Position numbers and translations under genes: made by a program. A DNA stretch of 47,695 nt from an uncultured Lachnospiraceae bacterium (GTDB taxonomy: Bacteria > Bacillota > Clostridia > Lachnospirales > Lachnospiraceae). The notes below the pieces were generated by a model, which did no database searches, was not told the DNA's origin, and saw only the letters and a program-made list of their open reading frames with translations. Each line of letters begins with the position of its first letter. The stretch's first letter is position 1. The DNA is taken from the NCBI GenBank assembly GCA_946405185.1, contig CAMJGH010000013.1, positions 1 through 47,695 on the forward strand. Direction: 5' to 3'. Shown piece by piece: positions 22,491-30,696 of the stretch.

Positions 22491-23642
22491 TTACTGCCTC
22501 CGCTCGATGAGCCACGCGGCGCCGCCCAGGATGGCGGTGACGAGAAGGCTTAAGAGGCTGGTGAGCAACCCGCCGGAGAAGACCGTCAGGTACCAGGTGG
22601 GCGGCAGGAAGTACTGCAGCCACCGCACCGGAAGCAGCAGCTGCCCCAGGTTGAAGAAGATGGGGCAGAGCAGGAGCGAGGCCATGGTGAGCACCGGCAT
22701 CAGGAAATACAGGATGGCGGAGCGCTTGATGATGACGGCCATCAGCCACGCCACGGCGGTGAGCAGCAGCAGGTAGACGGCCAGCGCCAGCAGCAGACGC
22801 AGTGCCTGGCCGATGTCGCCGCGGGTGCACAGAAGATCCGCCGCCAGGATGCTGGCACCGGCCGGCAGCAGGACGGACAGGATGGACACCGGAGCGGCAA
22901 GATGGCGCGTGGGGAGCGGGACGCAGAGCGTGATCCCGCTCTGTTTTTCGTCCGGCACCAGCGCGGCCGCGAAGATGGCCATGAGGAAGAGCACCACGCC
23001 GCCCAGCGCGCGCACCGGGATGCGGTAGACCAGCGCCCCTTCGCCGTCCGTCTCGATGGCGTTGTTGGCCAGCGTCTTCATGGTCAGGTGGATGTCGATG
23101 GCAAAGTCGCCGGTATGGTGCGTGAGCGCCTCCGGCATGGCGGCGATCAGATCGTCCGCCACATCGTCATAGATGTGGTTTTCGAGGAAGAATTCCTCGG
23201 CCAGATCCATGGCGCGTTCGCGGTTGATGGCCGCAAAGACCATCTCGCGCGTCATCAGGTACAGGGTGGAGGAAGGGGAGGCCAGCAGGGTGATGGAGCC
23301 GTTCTCATCGCCGTCCTCAAAGCGCTCCCACAGATCATCCGGGAAGAGGTAGGCGCACTCGGCTTTCCCGCTGATGACTGCCTGCTCGGCTTCCTCGCGG
23401 GTGTCCGCCTCGGTGAAGTTCACCGACAGATCCAGGTGCGTGAGGGTGTCGAAGATGTTTTCGGTCATCTCGTCCGGATCGTCACACCAGATCATGACCT
23501 GCAGCGGGTTGCGGGCGGAGTCGATGGCCACCTGGTCCAGCGCGAAGGCCAGCAGCGGGAACAGGATGAGCACCAGCAGAAAGCCCGGGCTCTTCAGGTG
23601 CCGGCGCAGGCTGAGCGTAAAAAACCGGAACAGCTTTTTCAT
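22491..23642 (-). CDS. ABC-2 type exporter permease, second subunit
   Basis: 383 residues from the ATG at 23642, which has AAGGAGG upstream; the open frame before it is a shadow. Architecture of ABC-2 permeases: an N-terminal helix (LVLILFPLLAFALDQ), a ~200-residue extracytoplasmic domain, then five to six helices from residue ~215 to the end (VVLFLMAIFAAAL, LLLALAVYLLLLTAVAWLM). It probably pairs with the similar protein encoded just upstream to form a heterodimeric channel. Four-base overlap (ATGA) with that gene. Substrate unknown. Confidence 0.75.
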   Translation of the reverse strand: MKKLFRFFTLSLRRHLKSPGFLLVLILFPLLAFALDQVAIDSARNPLQVMIWCDDPDEMTENIFDTLTHLDLSVNFTEADTREEAEQAVISGKAECAYLFPDDLWERFEDGDENGSITLLASPSSTLYLMTREMVFAAINRERAMDLAEEFFLENHIYDDVADDLIAAMPEALTHHTGDFAIDIHLTMKTLANNAIETDGEGALVYRIPVRALGGVVLFLMAIFAAALVPDEKQSGITLCVPLPTRHLAAPVSILSVLLPAGASILAADLLCTRGDIGQALRLLLALAVYLLLLTAVAWLMAVIIKRSAILYFLMPVLTMASLLLCPIFFNLGQLLLPVRWLQYFLPPTWYLTVFSGGLLTSLLSLLVTAILGGAAWLIERRQ

Positions 23643-24886
23643 GCGGCACCTCCTTCCCCGCCCGAGACGGCCCGCAGCGGTGCGGCCGATGCCAGCGCCC
23701 ACAGGAACACGGCAAAGCCGGCGAGCACCAGCAGGGACGTGGTGCACGGCTCACCCGTGAAGACGGAGGTCAGCACATCCAGCAGATACGTGACCGGCAG
23801 GAACTTCGCGATGACGCCGAAGGCGTCCGGCAGCCAGAACGACGGGATCAGCCCGCCCGAGAAGAGCAGCATCAGCACGGTGCCCGCAAAGAGCGCGAAG
23901 ATGACGCCGGCCCGGTCACGGATGAGCAGGTGGACGGCCGCGGTGAAGACGGCGCAGAACAGGATGACCGCCAGCAGCAACGGGACGGCCGCCGGTGAGA
24001 TCACCAGGGACTGCCGCAGCATGGGCACGCAGGAAGCGCCGCCGAAGATGAGCGCCGTCAGCAGCACGCCGTTGGCCGCCATGGCGATGACGGGAACGAG
24101 CGGCATGGCCGCCGCCGGGATGCGGCGGATGCGGAGTTTCTGCAGGAAAGCCGGCGAGCGGTAGAAGAAGAGCGGCTCGTAGGCGATGCCGACCAGCAGG
24201 AGCAGCAACAGCAGCAGCGACCGCCCGTAGTACTGGACGTGGTCCATGGCGCCGGTGGCGCGCACGGACTCCTCCTCAAACCAGCGCGTGCGCTGGAACA
24301 TGATGCGGACGAACTTGTCGGCGATCTCGCCGCCGTCATCGTCCATGGCGTAGGCAAAACCGGCGTCCTGCGCCACCTCGTGGGCAGCGTAGCTGACGCC
24401 CTGGATGTCCGTGAGGATGGCGATGGCCGTCTGCGAGAGGTCGGAGAGCAGATAGCTCTCAAAGCCGGCCGTCTCGGGCAGGACGACCGTGATGCCGGTC
24501 TCGTACCCGTACATGGCCGCTTCGACAAAGCCCTCGTCCAGAATGGCGACGGCGGCGTACCGGTTGTTTTTGAGCCGCCGCATGGCGGTCTCTTCATCGG
24601 AAAATTCGTAGTGGATGACGCGGGGCAGTTTGGCGGCGGTGATGGCCGTGCGCATGAGGACGGAGGTGGACGCATCCACGTCGTCCTTCATGACGATGCC
24701 CAGATAGATGGAGACCGGCTGCCCGGCGCGTTCCGCCTGCGTGTGCATGACAGCAAAGGTGAGCAGGCCGGCAAAGGCCCCCAGCAGGAGGGTGATCAGC
24801 AGCGTGTGCGGCAGCAGCCGGAAGAGGACCAGCAGTTCCTTGCGCACCAGCGCCACGAAAAAGGAGAGCCGGCCGCCCTTACGCAT
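23639..24886 (-). CDS. ABC-2 type exporter permease, first subunit
   Basis: 415 residues. One N-terminal helix (LLPHTLLITLLLGAFAGLLTF), an extracytoplasmic domain (residues ~45-215), then a membrane block with LLLLLLLLVGIAYEPLFF, ILFCAVFTAAVHLL, FALFAGTVLMLLFSGGLIP and a final helix near residue 390. The SGGLIPSFWLPDAF segment is typical of ABC-2 permeases. It overlaps the ATPase gene by eight bases, so all three exporter genes are translationally coupled. Possible substrates (antimicrobial, lipid, peptide) cannot be told from sequence. Confidence 0.75.
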   Translation of the reverse strand: MRKGGRLSFFVALVRKELLVLFRLLPHTLLITLLLGAFAGLLTFAVMHTQAERAGQPVSIYLGIVMKDDVDASTSVLMRTAITAAKLPRVIHYEFSDEETAMRRLKNNRYAAVAILDEGFVEAAMYGYETGITVVLPETAGFESYLLSDLSQTAIAILTDIQGVSYAAHEVAQDAGFAYAMDDDGGEIADKFVRIMFQRTRWFEEESVRATGAMDHVQYYGRSLLLLLLLLVGIAYEPLFFYRSPAFLQKLRIRRIPAAAMPLVPVIAMAANGVLLTALIFGGASCVPMLRQSLVISPAAVPLLLAVILFCAVFTAAVHLLIRDRAGVIFALFAGTVLMLLFSGGLIPSFWLPDAFGVIAKFLPVTYLLDVLTSVFTGEPCTTSLLVLAGFAVFLWALASAAPLRAVSGGEGGAA

Positions 24887-25574
24887 GGTTCATCCTTTCC
24901 AGCAGCACCTCCGTCTGCAGCGGAACGGGAAGTTCCGAGAGCACGCCGCCTTCCATGAAATAGGCCTGGTCGCAGAGGGCGAAATCCTCCGCCTCGTGGG
25001 TGGTCAGCAGCACCAGGCCGCCGGCGGCCGTATACTCGCGCACGTAGCTGCGGATGTCCTCCTTGCAGGCGATGTCCAGCGCGGCCGTGGGCTCATCGAG
25101 CAGTAAAATGTCCGGGGAGCCTGCCAGTGCGCAGACGATGGACAGGCGCTTCTTCATGCCGCCGGAGAGCTTGCGCGCCTCCGTGCGGGCATACTGCGTG
25201 AGCCCGAAGCGGGCGCCCAGGCCCGTGGCCAGGCACTCCTCGCGCGCGGCACGGTCCGTGTACCACAGCGACAAATTGTCGTTGACCGTCAGCGTGCCGA
25301 TCAGCGGGTTGTCCTGCGGCACGTAGGCGCACAGGGAGGAGAAAAGGCGGGGGTTCGCAAACGGATCCTGCCCGACATAGGAAAGAGACCCGCCGTCGGC
25401 GTGCTGGGCGCCCGCCAGGATGGAGAGGAGGGTGGATTTGCCGCATCCGTTCTCGCCGAAGATGCCGATGCACTGGCCGGCACGGCCGGAAAAGGTGATG
25501 TCCTTCAACACCTCTTTTTTGCCGTACCGCTTGCGGATGCCGGAAGCCGTCAGGATGGTCTGATTCTCGCCCAT
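24879..25574 (-). CDS. ABC exporter ATP-binding protein
   Basis: 231 residues from the ATG at 25574 (AAGGA lies six bases before it; in-frame ATGs at 25580 and 25592 are less well placed). Walker A GIFGENGCGKSTLL, Q-loop YVPQDNPL, signature LSGGMKKRLSI, Walker B ILLLDEPTAALD, switch His in LLTTHEAED. Drives the two adjacent permeases. First gene of the minus-strand operon; I could not identify a clear promoter between it and the divergent isomerase gene. Confidence 0.88.
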   Translation of the reverse strand: MGENQTILTASGIRKRYGKKEVLKDITFSGRAGQCIGIFGENGCGKSTLLSILAGAQHADGGSLSYVGQDPFANPRLFSSLCAYVPQDNPLIGTLTVNDNLSLWYTDRAAREECLATGLGARFGLTQYARTEARKLSGGMKKRLSIVCALAGSPDILLLDEPTAALDIACKEDIRSYVREYTAAGGLVLLTTHEAEDFALCDQAYFMEGGVLSELPVPLQTEVLLERMNHA

Positions 25575-25680
25575 GCCCATTCCTTTCACCATACAAAATC
25601 TGCCGTAAGTTCTTTCGTCAGTGTAACACAGGGGGCGCTAAAAAACCACTTGATTTGTGACATATCGGCCCGTTTCATTC

Positions 25681-25709
25681 TTGTTCTTTTGTGTCGTATC
25701 GTTTATAAT
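25681..25709 (+). promoter_or_regulatory. Promoter of the L-fucose isomerase-like gene
   Basis: TTGTTC (25681-25686), 17-base spacer, TATAAT (25704-25709). Start expected near 25716, about 42 bases before the ATG. Confidence 0.6.
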
Positions 25710-25757
25710 CATCCATAAGAGCGCCTCATGCTCTGCCATGGAAGGAGGGTGTTTCCC

Positions 25758-27230
25758 ATGAACAATATCCCTGAAGTCAAACTGGGGCTCGTGGCCGTCA
25801 GCCGCGACTGCTTCCCCATGTCGCTGTCCGCTTCCCGCAAGGCGGCGGTCCTGGCGGCTTACGACGGTGAGATCTTTGACTGTCCCACCATCATCGAGAA
25901 CGATGTGGACATGCGCAAGGCTCTCGACGAAGTCAACGCCGCCGGCTGCAATGCCCTGGTGGTGTATCTTGGCAACTTCGGTCCGGAATCTCCGGAAACC
26001 CTGATCGCCAAGTACTTTAACGGTCCGGTCATGTTCGTGGCGGCTGCCGAAGAGAATACGGCCGTGCTGCTGGACGACCGCGGTGATGCCTACTGCGGCA
26101 TGCTCAACTGCAGCTACAACTTAAAGCTTCGCAACATCCGCGCCTACATCCCGGAGAATCCGGTGGGCGATCCCGAAGACGTCGCCAAGATGATCAAAGA
26201 GTTCATCCCAATCGCGCGCGCCGTCATCGGCCTGTCCCGTCTGAAGATCTTCTCCTTCGGTCCCCGTCCGTGGGATTTCCTGGCCTGCAACGCGCCCATC
26301 AAGCGCCTGTATGACCTGGGCGTGGAGATCCAGGAGAACTCCGAACTGGATCTGTACGAAGCCTACCGCAACCACGACAACGATCCGCGCATCCCGGACA
26401 AGATCCGCGAGATGGAAGAAGAACTCGGCGAAGGCAACAAGATGCCCGGCATCCTGCCTCGTCTGGCGCAGTTCGAACTGACGCTGCTCGACTGGGCCCG
26501 CGACAACAAGGGCGAGCGCGAGTACGTGATCTTCGCCAACAAGTGCTGGCCGGCGTTCGAGCGTCTGTTCGGCTTTGTGCCGTGCTACGTCAACAGCCGT
26601 CTGACCGGCATGGGCATGCCCGTTTCCTGCGAAGTGGATATCTACGGCGCCCTGTCCGAGTACATCGGCACCTGCGTGTCGGATGACATCGTCACCCTGC
26701 TGGATATCAACAACACCGTTCCGAAGGAAATGTACGAGAGCGAGATCCGCCCGAACTGGGACTACAAGCTGACGGATACCTTCATGGGCTTCCACTGCGG
26801 CAACACCAATCTCTCCAAGCTGGCCTTCGGTGAGATCAAGTTCCAGAAGATCCAGAAGAGAGCGCTCGAGCCCGACACCGAGCCGGATATCACCCGCGGC
26901 ACCCTCGAGGGCGACATCGCTCCCGGAGAGATCACCTTCTACCGTCTGCAGAGCACGGCGGATGCCCAGCTCAAGGCCTATGTGGCGGAGGGCGAGATCC
27001 TGCCGGTCCGCACCCAGAGCTTCGGCGGCATCGGCGTGTTCGCCATCCCGGAGATGGGCCGCTTCTACCGCCATGTGCTGGTGGGCAAGGGCTATCCTCA
27101 TCACGGCGCCGTGGCCTTCGGTCACTTCGGCAAGCTGCTCTTTGAAGTGTTCAAGTATCTGGGCGTCACCGACATCGGCTTCAACCAGCCGGCCGGCATG
27201 ATGTATCCGGAAGAGAATCCGTTCGCGTAA
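25758..27230 (+). CDS. L-fucose/L-arabinose isomerase family protein
   Basis: 490 residues from ATG 25758 with GGAAGGAGGG upstream. The protein has the layout of the fucose/arabinose isomerase family: an N-terminal alpha/beta domain (VKLGLVAVSRDCFPM, YLGNFGPESPETL), a central domain (FSFGPRPWDFLACNAP, ANKCWPAFERLFGFVPC, with Cys and Glu as in VSCEVDIYG) and a C-terminal domain with GFHCGNTNLSKLAF and YPHHGAVAFGHFG. Members interconvert aldose and ketose with a bound metal. The specific sugar is unknown; no kinase or aldolase is adjacent, so it could also be an isomerase-like protein with another role. Confidence 0.8.
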   Translation: MNNIPEVKLGLVAVSRDCFPMSLSASRKAAVLAAYDGEIFDCPTIIENDVDMRKALDEVNAAGCNALVVYLGNFGPESPETLIAKYFNGPVMFVAAAEENTAVLLDDRGDAYCGMLNCSYNLKLRNIRAYIPENPVGDPEDVAKMIKEFIPIARAVIGLSRLKIFSFGPRPWDFLACNAPIKRLYDLGVEIQENSELDLYEAYRNHDNDPRIPDKIREMEEELGEGNKMPGILPRLAQFELTLLDWARDNKGEREYVIFANKCWPAFERLFGFVPCYVNSRLTGMGMPVSCEVDIYGALSEYIGTCVSDDIVTLLDINNTVPKEMYESEIRPNWDYKLTDTFMGFHCGNTNLSKLAFGEIKFQKIQKRALEPDTEPDITRGTLEGDIAPGEITFYRLQSTADAQLKAYVAEGEILPVRTQSFGGIGVFAIPEMGRFYRHVLVGKGYPHHGAVAFGHFGKLLFEVFKYLGVTDIGFNQPAGMMYPEENPFA

Positions 27231-27247
27231 GGCGCACGGGTTTACAC

Positions 27248-27278
27248 GAGGGGCTGCGGTCATCCCGCAGCCTCTTTT
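27248..27278 (+). terminator. Terminator of the isomerase-like gene
   Basis: GAGGGGCTGCGG pairs with CCGCAGCCTC around TCATC, followed by TTTTC. Confidence 0.75.
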
Positions 27279-27291
27279 CTGTCCGGAAAAC

Positions 27292-27320
27292 TTGTGCGAT
27301 GCGCGCGGGCATGCTATGAT
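27292..27320 (+). promoter_or_regulatory. Promoter of the 128-residue hypothetical gene
   Basis: TTGTGC (27292-27297), 17-base spacer, TATGAT (27315-27320). Confidence 0.5.
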
Positions 27321-27366
27321 GGTCGGGCCGGCCGGGCGTGTGCGGCCGGATATCAGGAGGGCAACG

Positions 27367-27753
27367 ATGAGAGAGATCACCGTAGTGGTAAACAGCCGGA
27401 ACAAAAAAGCGGTCCTGTCCGTGCCGGAATGTCCGGCGCTGGCAAAGGGTTTTGCGGACCTGACGCCGGGGGAGCTGCTGGCGGACGGGCGGGATTACGC
27501 GGTCTGCCGCGCGGAAGACGGGCGCGTGTCCGGCGTGTTCTGGGATGCGGATGGTGATCCGTGGACGGCCAAAGTCACCTTTACGGCGCTGCCGGCGGCG
27601 GCCTCCTTTGTGATCCGCCGGTACCGGATGGCGGGGGATGTCCGCACGGAAATCCCGGAGAAAACGCTGCGGCGGTACGCCAACTCCGCCGGCATCCTGG
27701 AGGTCAAGATCCCGGCGGAGGCCGGAGAAGTCATGGTATTTGCACAGGAATAA
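27367..27753 (+). CDS. Hypothetical protein, 128 residues
   Basis: Not recognised. It starts at ATG 27367 with CAGGAGGG upstream, and has its own promoter and terminator, so it is probably a real single-gene unit. The sequence is soluble, without signal peptide or membrane helix. It alternates short hydrophobic stretches (EITVVVNS, SFVIRRYRM, ILEVKIPAEAGEVMVF) in a pattern that suggests beta strands, and could be a small beta-sandwich. Codon use matches the surrounding genes. Confidence 0.6.
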   Translation: MREITVVVNSRNKKAVLSVPECPALAKGFADLTPGELLADGRDYAVCRAEDGRVSGVFWDADGDPWTAKVTFTALPAAASFVIRRYRMAGDVRTEIPEKTLRRYANSAGILEVKIPAEAGEVMVFAQE

Positions 27754-27766
27754 CGGAACTGTCTGA

Positions 27767-27793
27767 AGCGGGCCCGCGGGGCCCGCTTTTTTT
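27767..27793 (+). terminator. Terminator of the hypothetical gene
   Basis: Palindrome AGCGGGCCC-GCG-GGGCCCGCT followed by seven Ts. Confidence 0.85.
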
Positions 27794-27839
27794 ATGGACA
27801 ACATGACTAATTTATACCAGAACGGGCGAATATGTTATA

Positions 27840-27869
27840 TTGACAGTCTCTGACAGTTTCCGCTATGCT
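27840..27869 (+). promoter_or_regulatory. Promoter of the Tad pilus operon
   Basis: TTGACA (27840-27845), 18-base spacer, TATGCT (27864-27869). TGACAGT occurs at 27841-27847 and 27851-27857, ten bases apart, overlapping the -35 and spacer; it could be a regulator site. Start expected near 27876, just before the GGGAGGG of the first gene. Confidence 0.7.
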
Positions 27870-27891
27870 TTCCCCACCAGGGAGGGAAGCG

Positions 27892-28839
27892 ATGAGACGG
27901 GTGATCATGGCGGACAGAAGCCGCACATATCTGCAGGCATTGGCCGAGCGGGCTCTCTCGGACGGCATCCGGGCGGAGTTTGAACTGTATACGGAGGTGG
28001 ACACGCTGCGCGAGCGCATGCTGTCGGCCCCCTATCACTGTCTGTTTGCCGATGAACACATGACCGAACGCCTGCCGGCGCTGCCGGCGGAGCGCGTCAC
28101 CCGTCTGGTGGGCGAGCGCGAGGAGGCCGGGCCGGATGCCATCTTCAAGTTCCAGCCGGCCTGCGAGCTGATGCGGCTCATCAAGGACCGCATCAATTTG
28201 CCGGCGCTGAATGAAACCTGCGTAAACGTCCTGATCGCGGCACCGGAAGAACACCCCGGCGCGGAGCTGTTCGCTTCGTTTCTGGCGAGACGCCTGTCGG
28301 AAAACGGGTCGGTTCTGTATCTGAACACCGACGGGTTTTCCCCCGGCTTCTGGCCGGAGACGGGCGGGGAGGCGGCGTCGCTCTCGGAGATCCTCTACCG
28401 GCAGGCCGGCGGGGCGGCAGATGGCAGGCCTGCCGGCGGAAAACTGCATGGCGTGACGTACTTTGCGCCGCCGCTGTTCCCGGAAGAAGACGGGATGCTG
28501 CGCAGCCTTCCGCTGTTTGAGACGGCCGGCACGCTTTTCCCGAAGGAGTTCCGCTGCGTGGTGCTGCGGCACTCGCTGGGGTTTGCGGATGCCTGCCGGC
28601 TGATCCCGGAGGCGGATGTCACCTATTTTGTGAAGGAAGACGGGCCGCTCGGCGAGCGCGCGGCCGCGGAGCGGACGCGGATCCTGGAAGGGAAGCTGCC
28701 GGAGGAGACCTTCCGGCGCATCCATCAGGTACGCCTGCCGGAAGCACGGCCGGAAGGCTTTACGGCCGCGGCGTATGAACGGCTGTGGGAGCACGAGTGG
28801 AAGGAGTTTGTGTGGAACCGGGCGCGGGAGATCTGGTAA
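27892..28839 (+). CDS. TadZ/CpaE-like pilus protein with degenerate P-loop
   Basis: 315 residues from ATG 27892 (GGGAGGG upstream). Residues 1-~100 look like a degenerate receiver domain (VIMADRSRTYLQALAERAL, CLFADEHM, FKFQPACELMRLI). From residue ~112 a ParA/MinD-like fold is suggested (VNVLIAAPEEHPGAELFASF, VLYLNTDGFSPGF). The expected GKGG(V/T)GKT Walker A is replaced by APEEHPGAE, so ATP binding is doubtful. Position as first gene before cpaF fits TadZ/CpaE, which places the pilus machine at a cell pole. The end overlaps cpaF by 28 bases. Identification rests partly on context. Confidence 0.65.
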   Translation: MRRVIMADRSRTYLQALAERALSDGIRAEFELYTEVDTLRERMLSAPYHCLFADEHMTERLPALPAERVTRLVGEREEAGPDAIFKFQPACELMRLIKDRINLPALNETCVNVLIAAPEEHPGAELFASFLARRLSENGSVLYLNTDGFSPGFWPETGGEAASLSEILYRQAGGAADGRPAGGKLHGVTYFAPPLFPEEDGMLRSLPLFETAGTLFPKEFRCVVLRHSLGFADACRLIPEADVTYFVKEDGPLGERAAAERTRILEGKLPEETFRRIHQVRLPEARPEGFTAAAYERLWEHEWKEFVWNRAREIW

Positions 28840-29960
28840 GACTGACGGAAGACCTGGAAGCGGAAGCCTACCGGCGCCTGGACGGGGTGCCCGAGATCAC
28901 CGACGAAGCGGTGAGACAGTGCCTGGCCGGGCTGTCAGCGGAGCGCCTGGCCGGACGTCTGCCGGCCGGTGAGCGGATCCGCATCGAGAAGGTGCTGTTT
29001 GCGCGCATCCGCGGGTTTGACGTGCTGGGGGACCTGCTGACGGATCCGTCCGTCACCGAGATCCTGGTCAACGGGCCGGATCAGATCTTTGCGGAGCGGG
29101 AAGGGCGGCTTTTTGAAACGGGCCTGCGCTTTCCGTCGGAGGACCGGCTGCTGACGCTGATCCAGCGCATCGCCGGAGCGGTCAACCGGCGCGTGAACAT
29201 GACGTCGCCCATCGCAGACGCAAGGCTTTCGGACGGTTCGCGCGTGAGCATGATCGTGCCGCCGGTGTCGCTGGTGGGCCCGGTGCTGTCCATCCGGAAG
29301 TTTTCCGGCACACTCTTTACGCTGGACGGGCTGGTGGAGCGCGGGTCGCTGACGCAGGAGCAGGCGGATTTTCTGATCCGCGCCGTGCGGGAAAAGCGGT
29401 CGGTCTTCATCAGCGGCGGGACGGGCACCGGCAAGACCACGTTTCTGAACGCGCTCTCGGGGCATCTGCCCGAGGATGAGCGCGTGATCACCATCGAGGA
29501 TGCCGCCGAACTGCAGCTGCGCCACGTGAATAACCTCGTGCGGCTGGAGGCGCGGGAGGCCAATCTGGAAGGTAAGAATGCCGTTACGCTGCGGGATCTG
29601 ATCCGCGCGGCGCTGCGGATGCGGCCGGACCGCATCCTGGTGGGCGAAGTGCGCGGGCCGGAGGTCATCGATATGCTGCAGGCCATGAACACGGGACACG
29701 AAGGCTCGTGGAGTACGGGCCACGCCAACTCGGCCCGGGAGATGCTCTCGCGCCTGGAGGTGATGTACCTCATGGGCATGGAGATCCCGCTGCCGGCCAT
29801 CCGCCGGCAGATCGCGGACGCGCTGGACATTCTGGTGCACCTGACGCGCTCCCGTGACGGGAAGCGGTTTGTGGAAGGCATCTATGAACTGAAAGGATGG
29901 GCGGGGGATGACTATGTTCTGGAACCGTTCTGTGACGAAGGCCCTTCCCCGGGCGCGTGA
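28812..29960 (+). CDS. cpaF: CpaF/TadA-type secretion ATPase
   Basis: 382 residues from GTG 28812 (AAGGAG five bases upstream, inside the preceding gene). Hexameric ATPase powering Tad pilus assembly at the cytoplasmic face. Features: LLTDPSVTEILVNGPDQIF N-terminal signature, MIVPPVSLVGPVLSIRKF, Walker A SGGTGTGKTTFLNAL, Asp box ITIEDAAELQL, Walker B RPDRILVGEVRGPE, His box NTGHEGSWSTGHANS. All catalytic motifs are intact. Overlaps the next gene by about 47 bases. Confidence 0.93.
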   Translation: MEPGAGDLVRLTEDLEAEAYRRLDGVPEITDEAVRQCLAGLSAERLAGRLPAGERIRIEKVLFARIRGFDVLGDLLTDPSVTEILVNGPDQIFAEREGRLFETGLRFPSEDRLLTLIQRIAGAVNRRVNMTSPIADARLSDGSRVSMIVPPVSLVGPVLSIRKFSGTLFTLDGLVERGSLTQEQADFLIRAVREKRSVFISGGTGTGKTTFLNALSGHLPEDERVITIEDAAELQLRHVNNLVRLEAREANLEGKNAVTLRDLIRAALRMRPDRILVGEVRGPEVIDMLQAMNTGHEGSWSTGHANSAREMLSRLEVMYLMGMEIPLPAIRRQIADALDILVHLTRSRDGKRFVEGIYELKGWAGDDYVLEPFCDEGPSPGA

Positions 29961-30696
29961 ACTGCCCGCCCTGCGGAAGGAAGGCTTCTGGCGGCTGAGT
30001 GGGGATATCCTGCTGGGAATTGCCGTAATGACGGCGTTTTCGTGGGCCTTTTACCGCTCTTTTATGCCTCTTGTGGGGCTGCCCGCCTTTCTGGCCGTTT
30101 TTGTGATGATCCGGAAAAAGACGCATGAGCGCGCCGGAAAGGCCCGCCTGCGGGCGCAGTTCCGGGATTTCTCCGCGGCGTTTGCAAACGCCTTGCGGGC
30201 GGGGCTTTCGGTCCCGAACGCCATGGCGGCGGGCCTTACGGAAACCGCGGCCGTCTGGGGAGAAGATGCGGCATTCGGCACGTGCTTTGCGGAACTGGCC
30301 CGGCCGGGGGCTCTGAACCGCCCGGCGCCGGTCCTCTTTTCGGAGGCGGCGGAGCGCACCGGTGTGGAGGAGATCCTCCTCTTTGCGGAGGTGCTGGCGG
30401 ACTGTGACCGGACGGGCGCGGATCTGATCCGCATCGCCACGGAGACCGCCGCGGACCTGGGGCGGCAGCTGGATCTTGTGCGGGAGCGGGAAGCGGAACT
30501 GTCGGCCTCCCGCCTGCAGGTGCACATCATGTGCGCGGCGCCTCTCCTGGTGCTGGTCTACCTGCAGACGGCCATGCCGGATCTGTCCGAAGGCCTGTAC
30601 GGGAATGCGCGCGGCATCCTGTTCATGACCGCGGCGCTGGCGCTGTACGTGACCGCGGCCTGGCGCGCTTACGCGCTGCTGGGGAGGGTGGCGTGA
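29914..30696 (+). CDS. TadB-like type II secretion F-family platform protein
   Basis: 260 residues from ATG 29914, with GGGGG six bases upstream; ATG 29908 is possible. Two helices lie near residues 30-65 (GIAVMTAFSWAFY, LVGLPAFLAVFVMI) and two at the C-terminus (CAAPLLVLVYLQ, ILFMTAALALYVTAAW). Between them is a cytoplasmic T2SF domain with FRDFSAAFANALRAGLSVPNA and VEEILLFAEVLADCDRTGADL. Inner-membrane platform of the Tad pilus. Followed by a second F-family gene via GTGA overlap. Confidence 0.82.
   Translation: MFWNRSVTKALPRARELPALRKEGFWRLSGDILLGIAVMTAFSWAFYRSFMPLVGLPAFLAVFVMIRKKTHERAGKARLRAQFRDFSAAFANALRAGLSVPNAMAAGLTETAAVWGEDAAFGTCFAELARPGALNRPAPVLFSEAAERTGVEEILLFAEVLADCDRTGADLIRIATETAADLGRQLDLVREREAELSASRLQVHIMCAAPLLVLVYLQTAMPDLSEGLYGNARGILFMTAALALYVTAAWRAYALLGRVA

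Noticed and set aside
22902-24164. 420-residue plus-strand frame opposite the ABC permeases
   Set aside because: No motifs; the minus-strand permeases have helices, overlaps and Shine-Dalgarno sites.
25593-25680. Promoter for the minus-strand ABC exporter
   Set aside because: A TACACT-like -10 exists, but no acceptable -35 lies at the right distance, so no feature was called.
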